64,000 nt of DNA from Cellulomonas wangleii (GCF_018388445.1 NZ_CP074405.1:2480001-2544000); one strand, 5' to 3'; positions 34,264-43,824 are shown, numbered from the stretch's first letter. A program made the numbers and translations. The notes: a model not told the origin generated them from the letters alone.

Positions 34264-35931
34264 GTGAAGCCCCTCGACCCCCGCCTGCTGCGGTACGCAC
34301 GGGCAGCCCGGGGCTACCTCGCCCTCACGGTCGCGCTCGGAGTGCTGACGGGCGGGCTCGTCGTCGCCCAGGCCCTGCTGCTGGCGCACGCCCTGGGATC
34401 CGCCGTCGCGGACGGGGCGACGCTCGCGCAGGTCGCCCCGCTCGCCGGGTGGCTGGTGCTCGTCGTCGTCGCACGGGCGCTCGTGGCCGGGGCGCAGGAG
34501 CGTTACGCGCACCGGGCCGCGACGCGCGCCGTCGCCGAGCTGCGCGAGCGTGTCGTCGCGCACGCCGCCGCGGTCGGGCCACGGCGCGCGGCACCGACCG
34601 ACGGCGCGAGCCTCGTGACCCTGGCCACCCGCGGCCTCGACGCGCTCGAGCCGTACTTCGTGCGCTACCTGCCGCAGCTCGTGCTGGCCGCCACGCTCAC
34701 GCCGGCGACGCTGCTCGTCGTCCTCGGGCTGGACTGGGTGTCGGCAGCGATCCTCGCGGGCACCGTGCCGCTCGTGCCGCTGTTCATGTGGCTCGTCGGC
34801 GTCATGACGCAGGGACGCTCCGAGCGTGGCCTGGCGGTCATGCAGCGGCTGGGCGCGCAGGTGCTCGACCTCCTGGCCGGCCTGACGACGCTGCGGGCCT
34901 TCGGGCGCGAGCGCGGACCGGCCGCCCGCGTCCGTGACCTGGGGGACGCGCACCGCCGGGCCACCATGGGCACCCTGCGGATCGCCTTCCTCTCGGGCAT
35001 GGTCCTCGAGCTGCTCACCACGCTCTCCGTCGCGCTCGTGGCGGTCGGCATCGGCCTGCGGCTCGTGTACGGCCACCTCGACCTCGTGACGGGCCTCGCG
35101 GTGCTGGTGCTGGCACCGGAGGTGTTCAACCCGCTGCGCCAGGTCGGCCTGCACTTCCACGCGTCCACCGACGGCGTCGCCGCCGCGGACCGCGCCTTCG
35201 CGGTGCTCGAGGTCCCCGTGCCGGCCGCCGGGACCCGGCCAGCTCCCGACCTGACGGCCGGCGTCGTGCGGGCCCGCGGGGTCGCCGTGCGCGCCCGGGG
35301 CGGCTGGGCGCCGGCCCCCGTGGACGTCGCGCTGCGCCCCGGGCGGGTGGTCGCGCTCGTCGGGCCGTCGGGCGTCGGCAAGTCCACGACCGTCGAGGTG
35401 CTGCTCGGCCTGCTGCCCCCCGACGAGGGGCGCGTCGAGCTCGTGGCGGCGGACGGCACGGTGACCGCGCTGAGCGACGTGGACCTGCACGGCTACTGGC
35501 GTCAGGTCACCTGGCTCCCGCAGCGCCCGGTGCTCGAGCCGGGGACGGTCGAGGAGGTGCTCGGGTCCCCCGCACCGGGCGACCGGGACCGGGCGGCCGC
35601 GCTCACCGGCCTGGACGCCGTCGTGGCGTCCCTACCCGCGGGCTGGGACACCGTCCTGGGCACCGGCGGGGCGGGGCTGAGCGTCGGGCAGCGCCAACGG
35701 CTCGCCCTGACCCGGGCGCTGCTGCGTCCCAGCCCGGTGGTCGTGCTCGACGAGCCCACGGCCCACCTGGACGCCGCCGGCGAGCAGGTGGTCCTGGCGA
35801 CGCTCGACGCGCTGCGGGCCGCGGGCTGCGCCGTGCTGCTCGTCGCCCACCGCGCGTCCCTCGCGAGCCGCGCGGACGACCTGGTGCACGTCGTCTCCTC
35901 GGCCACGGTCACCGAGCAGGTGACGCGATGA
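34264..35931 (+). CDS. cydD: ABC exporter CydD (cytochrome bd assembly)
   Basis: A 555-residue fused permease-ATPase, half of the CydDC heterodimer needed for cytochrome bd maturation. Five to six transmembrane helices occupy residues 15-290. The ATPase domain has Walker A GPSGVGKSTT, signature LSVGQRQRLALTRAL, and Walker B VVVLDEPTAHLD, with the H-loop VAHRASL. The segment RFGRERGP-like TTLRAFGRERG is typical of CydD. GTG at 34264 lies 19 bp after cydB and the gene overlaps cydC by 4 bp. Confidence 0.95.
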   Translation: MKPLDPRLLRYARAARGYLALTVALGVLTGGLVVAQALLLAHALGSAVADGATLAQVAPLAGWLVLVVVARALVAGAQERYAHRAATRAVAELRERVVAHAAAVGPRRAAPTDGASLVTLATRGLDALEPYFVRYLPQLVLAATLTPATLLVVLGLDWVSAAILAGTVPLVPLFMWLVGVMTQGRSERGLAVMQRLGAQVLDLLAGLTTLRAFGRERGPAARVRDLGDAHRRATMGTLRIAFLSGMVLELLTTLSVALVAVGIGLRLVYGHLDLVTGLAVLVLAPEVFNPLRQVGLHFHASTDGVAAADRAFAVLEVPVPAAGTRPAPDLTAGVVRARGVAVRARGGWAPAPVDVALRPGRVVALVGPSGVGKSTTVEVLLGLLPPDEGRVELVAADGTVTALSDVDLHGYWRQVTWLPQRPVLEPGTVEEVLGSPAPGDRDRAAALTGLDAVVASLPAGWDTVLGTGGAGLSVGQRQRLALTRALLRPSPVVVLDEPTAHLDAAGEQVVLATLDALRAAGCAVLLVAHRASLASRADDLVHVVSSATVTEQVTR

Positions 35932-37781
35932 GCACCGCTCCCCCGACCACCGCTCCCCCGGCCGTCGACGGGCCGACCCCGCCGCCGCGGGGCACGCTGC
36001 GACGCGCGGTCCGCCTGCTCGACGTGAACCCGCGGCGCGTCGCGCTGGCCGTCCTGCTCGGCACCCTCGCGCTCGGGTGCGCGGTCGCGCTCGCCGCCGT
36101 CTCGGCGTGGCTCATCGCCCGCGCGTCCCAGATGCCGCCCGTGCTGGAGCTCTCGGTCGCCACCGTGGCGGTCCGCGCCTTCGGCATCGGGCGCGGCCTC
36201 ATGCGGTACCTGGAGCGCCTCGTGTCGCACGACGTCGCGCTGCGCGGCATGGCGAACCTGCGCACCACCCTCTACGAGCGGCTCGCCGCGGGCTCGCCCC
36301 GCGCCCTGCTGGGAGTGCGCCGCGGGGACCTGCTCGCGCGGGTCGGTGCCGACGTCGACGCCGTGGGCGACGTCGTGGTCCGCGGGCTGCTCCCGGCGGG
36401 CGTCGCGGTGACCCTCGGCGTGGGCACGTCGGTCGCGATGGCCCTGTTCTGGCCACCGGCGGGGCTCGCGCTGGCGCTGAGCCTGCTGGCGGCGGGCGTG
36501 CTCGCCCCCTGGCTCGCGGCCCGGGGCGCCCGGACGACCGAGGAGCGCGGCGTCCTGGCCCGGGCGCGCATGAGCGCCACGTCGCTGGGCGTGCTCGACG
36601 ACGCCGGTCCGCTGGCCGTCTCGGGGCGCCTGGGCGGCGAGCTCGACGCGCTGCGGGCCGCGGACGCGGACCTGGCGCGTGCCACGGACGCGGGGGCGCG
36701 CCCGGCGGCGGTGGCGGCGGCGATCGGCCAGCTCGCCGTCGGGGCGGCCGTCCTGGCGGCGCTCGTCACCGGCGTGCCGGCGGTCCGGGCGGGGCTGCTC
36801 GCCCCGGTCGAGCTGGCGGTGATCGTGCTGACGCCCCTGGCCGCGTTCGAGGCGACCTCGCTGCTGCCGGCGGCGGCCGTGCAGGTGCAGCGCTCGCGCG
36901 CCGCCGCGGCGCGCGTGCTGGCGCTGCTCGACGACGCCGACGACGCGCGCGGGACCGCGGAGCCGTCTGCCCCGACCGCCGTGGCGCCGCGGCCGTCCGC
37001 ACCGGCGCCCGCACCGTCGGGCACCGCGGGTGCCCCGAGGCTCGTCGCGCGCAGTCTGGCCTGCGGCTGGCCCGGGCGTCCCGCGGTCCTCACCGGGGTC
37101 GACCTGACGCTGTCGCCGGGCCGCCGGCTGGCCGTCGCCGGACCCAGCGGCGAGGGCAAGACCACCCTGCTGCTCACGCTCGCGGGACTGCTGCCGCCCG
37201 TGGAGGGCGAGGTCACCCTCGACGGGTCGCCGCTGGCGGTCGCCGGCCGTGAGCGGGTCGTGCGCGACGTCGTCATGACGAGCGAGGACGCGCACGTCTT
37301 CGGCACCTCCGTCCTGGAGAACCTGCGCGTCGCGCGCGGCGACGTGTCGCCCGACGAGGCCACCGACGCCCTGCGCCGCGCGGGTCTGGGCCCGTGGCTG
37401 GCCGGCCTGCCCGACGGGCTCGACACGATCGTGGGCTCCGACGCCCGCACGGTGTCCGGCGGCGAGCGCCGGCGTCTGCTGCTGGCCCGCGCGCTGCTGA
37501 GCGACGCCCTGCTCCTGCTCGTCGACGAGCCCGCCGAGCACCTCGACGCCCCCACCGCGGACGCCCTCCTGGACGAGCTGTGGCACGCGCCACCGACACG
37601 CGACGGCCGGGCCCGGGGCGTCCTCGTCGTCAGCCACCGGCTCGCACCGCTGACCGCCGCCGACGAGGTGCTGTGGCTCGCGGGCGGGCGGGTCGCGGCG
37701 CGCGGCACGCACGCGGAGCTGGTCACGCGCGTGCCGGGCTACCGTGAGGCCGTGCAGGCCGAGCAGCAGGAGACGTCGTGA
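35928..37781 (+). CDS. cydC: ABC exporter CydC (cytochrome bd assembly)
   Basis: A 617-residue partner of CydD. The membrane domain (residues about 25-300) includes LERLVSHDVALRGMANLRTT, characteristic of CydC. The ATPase domain has Walker A GPSGEGKTTL, signature VSGGERRRLLLARAL, and Walker B LLLVDEPAEHLD, followed by VVSHRLAPL. A Pro/Ala-rich linker of about 40 residues separates the domains. Overlaps: ATGA with cydD and GTGA with the sensor kinase, so all three are tightly coupled. Confidence 0.95.
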   Translation: MSTAPPTTAPPAVDGPTPPPRGTLRRAVRLLDVNPRRVALAVLLGTLALGCAVALAAVSAWLIARASQMPPVLELSVATVAVRAFGIGRGLMRYLERLVSHDVALRGMANLRTTLYERLAAGSPRALLGVRRGDLLARVGADVDAVGDVVVRGLLPAGVAVTLGVGTSVAMALFWPPAGLALALSLLAAGVLAPWLAARGARTTEERGVLARARMSATSLGVLDDAGPLAVSGRLGGELDALRAADADLARATDAGARPAAVAAAIGQLAVGAAVLAALVTGVPAVRAGLLAPVELAVIVLTPLAAFEATSLLPAAAVQVQRSRAAAARVLALLDDADDARGTAEPSAPTAVAPRPSAPAPAPSGTAGAPRLVARSLACGWPGRPAVLTGVDLTLSPGRRLAVAGPSGEGKTTLLLTLAGLLPPVEGEVTLDGSPLAVAGRERVVRDVVMTSEDAHVFGTSVLENLRVARGDVSPDEATDALRRAGLGPWLAGLPDGLDTIVGSDARTVSGGERRRLLLARALLSDALLLLVDEPAEHLDAPTADALLDELWHAPPTRDGRARGVLVVSHRLAPLTAADEVLWLAGGRVAARGTHAELVTRVPGYREAVQAEQQETS

Positions 37782-39550
37782 ACGAGTACCGGGGCGAGAT
37801 GCGGGAGGTGCCCGGCAGGTTGCCGACGGCGGGGACGCCGTTCGAGCACGGGGTCATCTCCGACCGCCCACCGCCGCCCGCTCTCCTGACCGGGGACGCG
37901 CTGACGGACCTGCTCGGCGCGATGCTGGCGGTCGCCGGGCACCTCGAGCTGTCGGCCGTCCTCGACCGCTTCGTCCAGGTCAGCGCCGAGCTGACGCACG
38001 CCCGGTACGGCGCGATCAACGTGCTGGACGACTCGGGGACCTCGACGACGTTCGTCTACACCGGCGTGCCGACGGCCGTGGCCCGGATGCTGCGGCACCC
38101 CCCGCACGCGCACGGCGTCCTGGGGCAGATCCCCCACGAGGGCGTGCTGCGGCTGGACGACCTGACCCAGCACCCGGCGTTCCAGGGCTGGCCCGCCCAC
38201 CACCCGTCCATGGGGTCGTTCCTCGGGGCGTCGGTGAAGGTCGGCGAGCACGTCTTCGGCCAGCTGTACCTGTCGGAGAAGGAGGGCGGCGGCGCGTTCA
38301 CCGTGGGCGACGAGCGGATGGTGCTCGCCCTGGCCGCCGCCGCCGGGGTCGCCGTCGCCAACGCTCAGCTCTACGCCGAGGCGGAGCGTCGTGAGCACTG
38401 GCTGCGCGCCGGCCAGGACATCACCACCATGCTCCTCGAGGGCGTGGACGAGGAGTCGGCGCTGGAGCACGTGGCGCGCACCGCGCGCGAGGTCGCCGGT
38501 GCGGACACCGCCGCGCTCGCCCTGCCCGGCATGGGCGGAGAGCTGTTCATCGAGCTGGCCGACGGCTACCACGCGGCCGAGCTGACGGGCCTGGTCATGC
38601 CCCGCGGCGGGCGCGCCTGGACGGTCCTCGAGGAGGGGCGCGGGCTGCTCACGCCGTCCCTGTCCGCGTCGCGGACCGTCAAGGTCGACGAGATGCGCGC
38701 CTTCGGCCCGGCGATGTTCGCCCCGCTGCACTCCTCGGGCCGCGGCGTCGGCGTGCTCGTCCTGCTGCGCCGCATCGGCCGCACCCCGTTCGACGAGCGG
38801 GACCTGGCCACCGCCGAGTCGTTCGCCGCCCAGGCCGCGCTCGCGTACGTGCTCGCCGAGGCCCGGCACGCGCAGGACGTCGCGGCCCTCCTCGACGAGC
38901 GCGAGCGCATCGCACGGGACCTGCACGACCTGGCCATCCAGCAGCTGTTCGCGACCGGCATGCAGCTGGAGACCGTGCGCCGCCGGGCGGCGCGCGGCGT
39001 CGACCCCCAGGAGCTCACGAGCATCGTCGAGGAGGCGCTGGACAACGTCGACAGCTCGGTGCGGCAGATCCGGCAGATCGTCTACGCGCTGCGTGACCCG
39101 GACGCCGCCACGGGGTTGGTCGAGCGCCTGCGCCGCGAGGCGTCGCTCGCCCGCACCGGCCTGGGCTTCGCCCCGTCCCTGGTGCTCTCGCTCGACGGCG
39201 AGGACCTGTCGCAGGACGACGCCGACGCGCAGGACCACCTCGACGAACGCCTCGAGCAGCAGCTGACGGACGACGTGGTGGCGGTGGTGCGCGAAGGGCT
39301 GGCCAACGCCGCGCGGCACGCGCAGGCGTCGTCGGTCACCGTGCGCGTCGCGGTGCGCGGGTCGGGTCCGACCGGTTCGGTGGAGGTCGACGTCGAGGAC
39401 GACGGCGTGGGCCTGCCTGCCGACCGGGAGCGCAGCTCCGGGACCGGCAACCTCGCGGCCCGCGCGCGGCAGCACGGCGGGACGTTCAGCATCGGCACCG
39501 CACCCAGCGGAACGGGCACGCTGCTCATGTGGCAGGCGCCGCTCGGCTGA
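37778..39550 (+). CDS. GAF-GAF sensor histidine kinase, DosS/DevS-like heme sensor
   Basis: A 590-residue cytoplasmic kinase with two GAF domains (residues about 55-200 and 220-360), a HisKA_3 dimerisation domain with phospho-acceptor His383 (RERIARDLHDLAIQQLF), and an HATPase domain (VREGLANAARHAQ, DDGVGLP, GTGNLAARARQHGG). In GAF-1 the motif AHHPSMGSFLGASVKVGEHV aligns with DosS of M. tuberculosis: the second His (142) matches the heme ligand His149, and Tyr164, exactly 22 residues later, matches the distal Tyr171. It therefore probably binds heme and senses oxygen, NO, CO or redox state. It overlaps cydC by 4 bp, placing the sensor inside the oxidase operon. Confidence 0.9.
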   Translation: MNEYRGEMREVPGRLPTAGTPFEHGVISDRPPPPALLTGDALTDLLGAMLAVAGHLELSAVLDRFVQVSAELTHARYGAINVLDDSGTSTTFVYTGVPTAVARMLRHPPHAHGVLGQIPHEGVLRLDDLTQHPAFQGWPAHHPSMGSFLGASVKVGEHVFGQLYLSEKEGGGAFTVGDERMVLALAAAAGVAVANAQLYAEAERREHWLRAGQDITTMLLEGVDEESALEHVARTAREVAGADTAALALPGMGGELFIELADGYHAAELTGLVMPRGGRAWTVLEEGRGLLTPSLSASRTVKVDEMRAFGPAMFAPLHSSGRGVGVLVLLRRIGRTPFDERDLATAESFAAQAALAYVLAEARHAQDVAALLDERERIARDLHDLAIQQLFATGMQLETVRRRAARGVDPQELTSIVEEALDNVDSSVRQIRQIVYALRDPDAATGLVERLRREASLARTGLGFAPSLVLSLDGEDLSQDDADAQDHLDERLEQQLTDDVVAVVREGLANAARHAQASSVTVRVAVRGSGPTGSVEVDVEDDGVGLPADRERSSGTGNLAARARQHGGTFSIGTAPSGTGTLLMWQAPLG

Positions 39551-39580
39551 CCGGGCGCCGTGGGCGCACGGGCGGCGCCT

Positions 39581-39607
39581 GCGGCGCACCGTCCGGCGGT
39601 GCGCCGC
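39581..39607. terminator. Convergent terminator (kinase / response regulator)
   Basis: A perfect 11-bp inverted repeat GCGGCGCACCG (39581-39591 with 39597-39607) and a 5-nt loop between the converging sensor kinase and regulator genes. Confidence 0.75.
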
Positions 39608-39614
39608 GGGCCCG

Positions 39615-40307
39615 TCAGTGCCCGGGCTCGGCCCGCCAGCCGGAGTTCTTGCGCGACGCCACCCAGGCGGCGACCTGCGTGCGCCGCTGCAGCCCCATCT
39701 TCGCCAGCAGCGACGTGATGTGGTTCTTCACCGTCTTCTCGGCGACGCCGAGACGCTCGGCGATCTCGCGGTTGGACATGCCCTCACCGATGAGGTCCAG
39801 GACGCGCAGCTCGCTGGGCGTCAGCGACTCCGTCGGGTCCTCGTGCCCGGCGCGGCGGCGGGCCACCGTGCGGTCGTCGAGCAGCGTGCGTCCGGCCGCG
39901 ACCGCGCGGATCACGTCGGTGATCTCCGCCCCGCGCACGCTCTTGAGCAGGTAGGCGGCCGCCCCGGCGTCGAGCGCCGCCGCGAGCGCGTCGTCGTCGT
40001 CGAACGACGTCAGGACGATGGCGCGCGCCTCGGGCAGCGTCTCGCGGACCGCCTGGATGAGGTCGATGCCCGTGCCGTCCGGCATCTGCAGGTCGACGAG
40101 CATGACCTGCGGCCGGACGAGGTTGGCGCGCCGGACGCCGTCGGCGACGGACCCGGCCTCGGCGACGACGGTCATGCCGTCGGTGCGCTCGACGACCTCG
40201 GCGATGCCGCGGCGGACGACCTCGTGGTCGTCGACGATCATGACGGAGATGGGCCCGGGCCGAGCACCCGGTGCGGGCGGCGGCGTCGACTGGCTCGTGG
40301 CTGACAC
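39615..40307 (-). CDS. NarL/FixJ-type response regulator, DosR/DevR-like
   Basis: A 230-residue regulator with a receiver domain (acidic pocket VDDHE, phospho-acceptor Asp72 in MLVDLQMPDGTG, switch Thr100, Lys122) and a LuxR-type HTH. The segment AEKTVKNHITSLLAKMGLQR keeps the DosR DNA-contact residues Lys-x-x-Lys-Asn (here 191, 194, 195) and the RRTQ that follows. It probably receives phosphate from the adjacent DosS-like kinase and activates the cyd operon. TACGAT-N6 before the GTG at 40307 suggests a leaderless mRNA. The gene is divergent from the dehydrogenase at 40327 by only 19 bp. Confidence 0.9.
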   Translation of the reverse strand: MSATSQSTPPPAPGARPGPISVMIVDDHEVVRRGIAEVVERTDGMTVVAEAGSVADGVRRANLVRPQVMLVDLQMPDGTGIDLIQAVRETLPEARAIVLTSFDDDDALAAALDAGAAAYLLKSVRGAEITDVIRAVAAGRTLLDDRTVARRRAGHEDPTESLTPSELRVLDLIGEGMSNREIAERLGVAEKTVKNHITSLLAKMGLQRRTQVAAWVASRKNSGWRAEPGH

Positions 40308-40326
40308 ACTGGCATCGTATCGACCC

Positions 40327-41271
40327 GTGACCACGATCCTCCTGCCCACGTCCGTCGACGGCGCGCCGCGCCTGCCGGCGGGCGTCGTACCGGTCCCCTA
40401 CGACGTCGCCGCAGCGCCCCCGCCGCAGGCCGCGCACGCCGACGCGATCGTCGTCTGGGGCAACCCCGCCGACCGGTTGGCGGAGCTCGCCGCCGCCGCG
40501 CCGCACGTGCGGTGGGTGCAGACCCTGGCGGCGGGGCCCGACGCCGTCCTCGCCGCGGGGTTCGCCCCCGAGGCCGTCATCACCAACGGACGCGGCCTGC
40601 ACGACGCGACCGTCACGGAGCACGTCCTGGCGCTGACGCTGGCCTGCCTGCGCAGCGTTCCCGGCATGGTCCGGGCGCAGGCGGCGCACCGCTGGGCCGC
40701 CGAGCTCGGCGGCCTGCAGCCCCTGCACGACCCCGGGCGGGTGCGCACCCTGACGGACGCGCACGTCACCGTCTGGGGTTTCGGCTCGATCGCGGCGCGG
40801 CTGGCGCCCCTCCTGACGGGTCTGGGGGCCCGCGTGACGGGCGTGGCGACCACGGCGGGGGTGCGCCACGGGGTGCGCGTGGTGACGCCCGCCGACCTGC
40901 CGGGGATCCTGCCGACGACCGACGTGCTCATCGGCCTGCTCCCGGCGCTCGACGCGACCCACCGTGCGATCGACGCGCGGGTGCTGGGGCTGCTGCCGTC
41001 CCGCGCGTGGGTCGTCAACGCGGGCCGCGGCTCCACGCTCGACGAGGACGCGCTGCTCGCCGCGGTCCGCGCGGGCACCGTCGCGGGCGCGGCGCTCGAC
41101 GTGCTCGCCACCGAGCCGCTGCCGGCGGACTCACCGCTGTGGGACGAGCCGGACGTGCTGATCAGCCCGCACGCGGCCGGCGGGCGCCCGGTCGGCTGGC
41201 AGGACCTGGTGGCGCAGAACGTCGACCTCTTCCTGGCCGGCCGCCCCCTGCGCAACGTCGTGCCGCGCTGA
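40327..41271 (+). CDS. D-isomer-specific 2-hydroxyacid dehydrogenase family protein
   Basis: A 314-residue NAD(P)-dependent dehydrogenase. The catalytic N-terminal part contains NGRGLHDATVTEHVLALTLA. The Rossmann motif is VTVWGFGSIAARLAPLLTGL, and the typical VVNAGRGSTLDEDALLAAV and ALDVLATEPLP follow. The catalytic His lies in LISPHAAGG. The Rossmann motif is G-F-G-S-I, one of the usual variants. The substrate is unknown. GTG at 40327 is nearly back-to-back with the DosR-like gene. It converges with mutM, with 6 bp between the stops. Confidence 0.88.
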   Translation: MTTILLPTSVDGAPRLPAGVVPVPYDVAAAPPPQAAHADAIVVWGNPADRLAELAAAAPHVRWVQTLAAGPDAVLAAGFAPEAVITNGRGLHDATVTEHVLALTLACLRSVPGMVRAQAAHRWAAELGGLQPLHDPGRVRTLTDAHVTVWGFGSIAARLAPLLTGLGARVTGVATTAGVRHGVRVVTPADLPGILPTTDVLIGLLPALDATHRAIDARVLGLLPSRAWVVNAGRGSTLDEDALLAAVRAGTVAGAALDVLATEPLPADSPLWDEPDVLISPHAAGGRPVGWQDLVAQNVDLFLAGRPLRNVVPR

Positions 41272-41277
41272 GCGGCG

Positions 41278-42213
41278 TCAGACGCGTGGGCGCCGGGGCC
41301 GCGGCTGGCAGCGCGGGCAGCTGAACGACGAGCGGTTGGCGAAGGCGTCGCGCCGCACGGGCGTGCCGCACCGCGGGCACGGGCGGCCCTCCTGGCCGTA
41401 GACGGCCAGGGACCGGTCGAAGTAGCCCGACGCCCCGTTCACGTTCACGTACAGCGCGTCGAAGCTCGTCCCGCCCTGGGCCAGCGCCTCGGACATGACC
41501 TCCGCGGCGGCGTCCAGGACGCGCGTCACCTCGGCGCGCCGCAGCGTCGCCGTGGGACGGGCGCCGTGCAGCCGCGCGCGCCAGAGCGCCTCGTCCGCGT
41601 AGATGTTGCCGATGCCCGACACGAGCGTCTGGTCGAGCAGCGCGCGCTTGAGCTCCGTGCGCCGGGACCGCACGGCGTCGACGAGGGCCGGGCGGTCCAG
41701 CGCGGGGTCCAGCAGGTCGCGGGCGATGTGCGCGACGGGCGCCGGCACGACGGCGCGCGGCGAGCCGCGCCCACCGGGCGCCCCGTCCGCGGTGGGGACC
41801 AGGTCCGGCACCGACAGGTGCCCGAACGTGCGCTGGTCCACGAAGTCCAGGGCGGACCCGTCGTCGAGGGCGAACCGCACGCGCAGGTGCGGGTGGTCGA
41901 CCCAGCCCGCCGGGCCGGGCGCAGCCGCGGGGCCGGGCCCACGCACCAGCAGCTGCCCGCTCATCCCGAGGTGCGCCAGCAGGCCGTCGTCACCCTGCCG
42001 CGCCCCGGTGTCGAGGAGCAGCCACAGGAACTTGCCGCGCCGCACCGCGGCCTCCAGGCGTCGTCCCGTCAGGCGCGCGGCGAGGTCGACCGGGCCGCCG
42101 TCGTGCCGGCGCACGGAGTAGTCCCGCCGCACCTCGACACCGACGACGGTGCGGCCGAGCACGTGCCGCTCGAGCCCGTCACGGACGGTCTCGACCTCGG
42201 GGAGCTCGGGCAC
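41278..42213 (-). CDS. mutM: Formamidopyrimidine-DNA glycosylase
   Basis: A 311-residue base-excision repair enzyme that removes 8-oxoguanine and formamidopyrimidines. It has the catalytic N-terminus PELPEVETV (Pro1, Glu2), the conserved Lys in [33 protein letters not shown], and a C-terminal four-cysteine zinc finger (CPRCGTPV, then SFSCPRCQ). It lies 3 bp after rnc, the common actinobacterial pair. Confidence 0.96.
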   Translation of the reverse strand: MPELPEVETVRDGLERHVLGRTVVGVEVRRDYSVRRHDGGPVDLAARLTGRRLEAAVRRGKFLWLLLDTGARQGDDGLLAHLGMSGQLLVRGPGPAAAPGPAGWVDHPHLRVRFALDDGSALDFVDQRTFGHLSVPDLVPTADGAPGGRGSPRAVVPAPVAHIARDLLDPALDRPALVDAVRSRRTELKRALLDQTLVSGIGNIYADEALWRARLHGARPTATLRRAEVTRVLDAAAEVMSEALAQGGTSFDALYVNVNGASGYFDRSLAVYGQEGRPCPRCGTPVRRDAFANRSSFSCPRCQPRPRRPRV

Positions 42214-42216
42214 GCG

Positions 42217-43002
42217 TCAGCGCGGGTCGGCGGCCACGTCGTCGGCGGTCACGTCGTCGGCGGTCACGTCCTCGGCCGTCGCGGCGTCGGCCGTCGCGCC
42301 GTCGGACGCTGCGGCGTCGCGCAGCGCGCTCAGGGTGGTCCACGCCGCTGCGGCGGCCTCCTGCTCCGCGACCTTCTTGGCCGGTCCGGTGCCGCTCCCG
42401 CGGACCTCGCCGCCCACGACCGCCCGGGCCGTGAACGTCCGGGCGTGGTCGGGGCCCTCGCCCGTGACCTCGTAGTACGGGGCACCGAGCCCGAGCGCGG
42501 CGGACAGCTCCTGCAGGGAGGTCTTCCAGTCGAGGCCGGCGCCCAGGTCGGCTGCTGCCGCCAGGGTCGGGCTCACCAGGCGGTCGACCAGCTCGCGCGC
42601 CGGCTCGAGGCCGTGGGAGAGGTAGACCGCGCCGAAGATCGCCTCGAGCGTGTCGGACAGGATCGAGTCCTTGTCCTTGCCGCCGGTGGCGAGCTCGCCC
42701 TTGCCCAGCAGCACGTAGTCGCCGAGGTCGAGGGTGCGGGCGACCCGAGCGAGGGCGCGCTGCGACACGGTGGCCGCGCGCATCTTGGCCAGGTCGCCCT
42801 CGGAGTGCGAGGGGTGGGCCCGGTACAGGTGCTCGGTGACGACGAGCCCCAGCACGGTGTCGCCCAGGAACTCCAGGCGCTCGTTGGTGGGGATGCCGCC
42901 GGCCTCGTGGGCGAACGAGCGGTGCGTCAGGGCGAGCACGAGAAGCTCGGGGTCCAGGTGGACCCCGAGCTTCTCGAGGAGCGACTGCGCTGCCGTGCTC
43001 AC
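42217..43002 (-). CDS. rnc: Ribonuclease III
   Basis: A 261-residue double-strand-specific endonuclease for rRNA and mRNA processing. The signature [16 protein letters not shown] and second catalytic cluster [12 protein letters not shown] are followed by a double-stranded-RNA-binding domain ([32 protein letters not shown]). The last 30 residues are an acidic repetitive tail ([16 protein letters not shown]) encoded by 15-bp tandem units at 42226-42315. GTG at 43002 gives [13 protein letters not shown]. It is downstream of rpmF, as in most actinobacteria. Confidence 0.95.
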   Translation of the reverse strand: MSTAAQSLLEKLGVHLDPELLVLALTHRSFAHEAGGIPTNERLEFLGDTVLGLVVTEHLYRAHPSHSEGDLAKMRAATVSQRALARVARTLDLGDYVLLGKGELATGGKDKDSILSDTLEAIFGAVYLSHGLEPARELVDRLVSPTLAAAADLGAGLDWKTSLQELSAALGLGAPYYEVTGEGPDHARTFTARAVVGGEVRGSGTGPAKKVAEQEAAAAAWTTLSALRDAAASDGATADAATAEDVTADDVTADDVAADPR

Positions 43003-43048
43003 GCGACGTCGGTGTCGACGGGTGTGCCGGTCATCGTGGCCGTGTCGG

Positions 43049-43246
43049 TCAGACGGCCTCGTGCTCGCTGCGCACGGCCTCGACGTAGCGACGGCCGTTG
43101 TACGCACCGCACGACGGGCACGCGATGTGCGGGCGCGTCTGCGACTTGCACTGGGGGCAGGTGGTGAGCGTCGTGGCAGTGGTCTTCCACTGCGACCGAC
43201 GCGCACGGGTGTTGCTGCGCGACATCTTGCGCTTCGGAACCGCCAC
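43049..43246 (-). CDS. rpmF: 50S ribosomal protein L32
   Basis: A 65-residue L32 with the conserved start [20 protein letters not shown] and a Cys4 zinc ribbon (CPQC and CPSC). GTG at 43246 follows an AGAGAGAG purine run, 2 bp after the stop of the DUF177 gene, so the two are coupled. Confidence 0.97.
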   Translation of the reverse strand: MAVPKRKMSRSNTRARRSQWKTTATTLTTCPQCKSQTRPHIACPSCGAYNGRRYVEAVRSEHEAV

Positions 43247-43248
43247 GG

Positions 43249-43824
43249 TCAGCTCTCTCTCTTCTCGTCGTCTGTGCCCTGCAGGCCGCCGAGGGCCGCC
43301 CACCGGGGGTCGATCGTCTCATGCGCGTGGTCCGGGTCGTCGGCGAGCCGCGCCCCGCACTCGGAGCACAGGCCCGGGCAGTCCACCCGGCACAGGGGCC
43401 GGAAGGGCAGCGCGGGCACGACCGCGTCACGCAGCGCGGGCTCGAGGTCGACCAGGTCGCCCTCCAGCTCACGCACGTCCTCGTCCTCGTCACCGCTCGC
43501 CGCCGCGGCGTCGGCACGCTCGGGGTACACGTACAGCTCCTGCAGCGGCGCGTCGACTGGCTCGACCACCTGCTCCAGGCACCTCACGCACTCCCCGACG
43601 GCTTCGCCGCGGATCGATCCGGAGACCAGGACCCCTTCCATGACCGCCTCGAGCCGAAGATCCAGCTCCAGGTCGCTCCCGGCAGGGATGCCGATCATGC
43701 CGCTGCCGAGCTCGTCAGGTGCCGCGACCGTCCGCTGCACCGTCCGCATCGATCCCGGACGTCGTCCGAGCTCGTGTGTCTCGAGCACGAACGGCGAGCT
43801 GGGATCGAGGTGGGATGGGCGCAC
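43249..43824 (-). CDS. DUF177 (YceD) family protein
   Basis: A 191-residue protein of the YceD/DUF177 family, a conserved partner of L32 linked to 23S rRNA accumulation. Family features are VSGSIRGEAVGECVRCLEQV with one Cys pair and LCRVDCPGLCSECGARLADD with a second, which could bind zinc. An acidic loop (SGDEDEDVRELEGD) precedes the second pair. GTG at 43824 has GAGGGGACC upstream. The 162 bp to the next gene hold no gene. Confidence 0.92.
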   Translation of the reverse strand: MRPSHLDPSSPFVLETHELGRRPGSMRTVQRTVAAPDELGSGMIGIPAGSDLELDLRLEAVMEGVLVSGSIRGEAVGECVRCLEQVVEPVDAPLQELYVYPERADAAAASGDEDEDVRELEGDLVDLEPALRDAVVPALPFRPLCRVDCPGLCSECGARLADDPDHAHETIDPRWAALGGLQGTDDEKRES

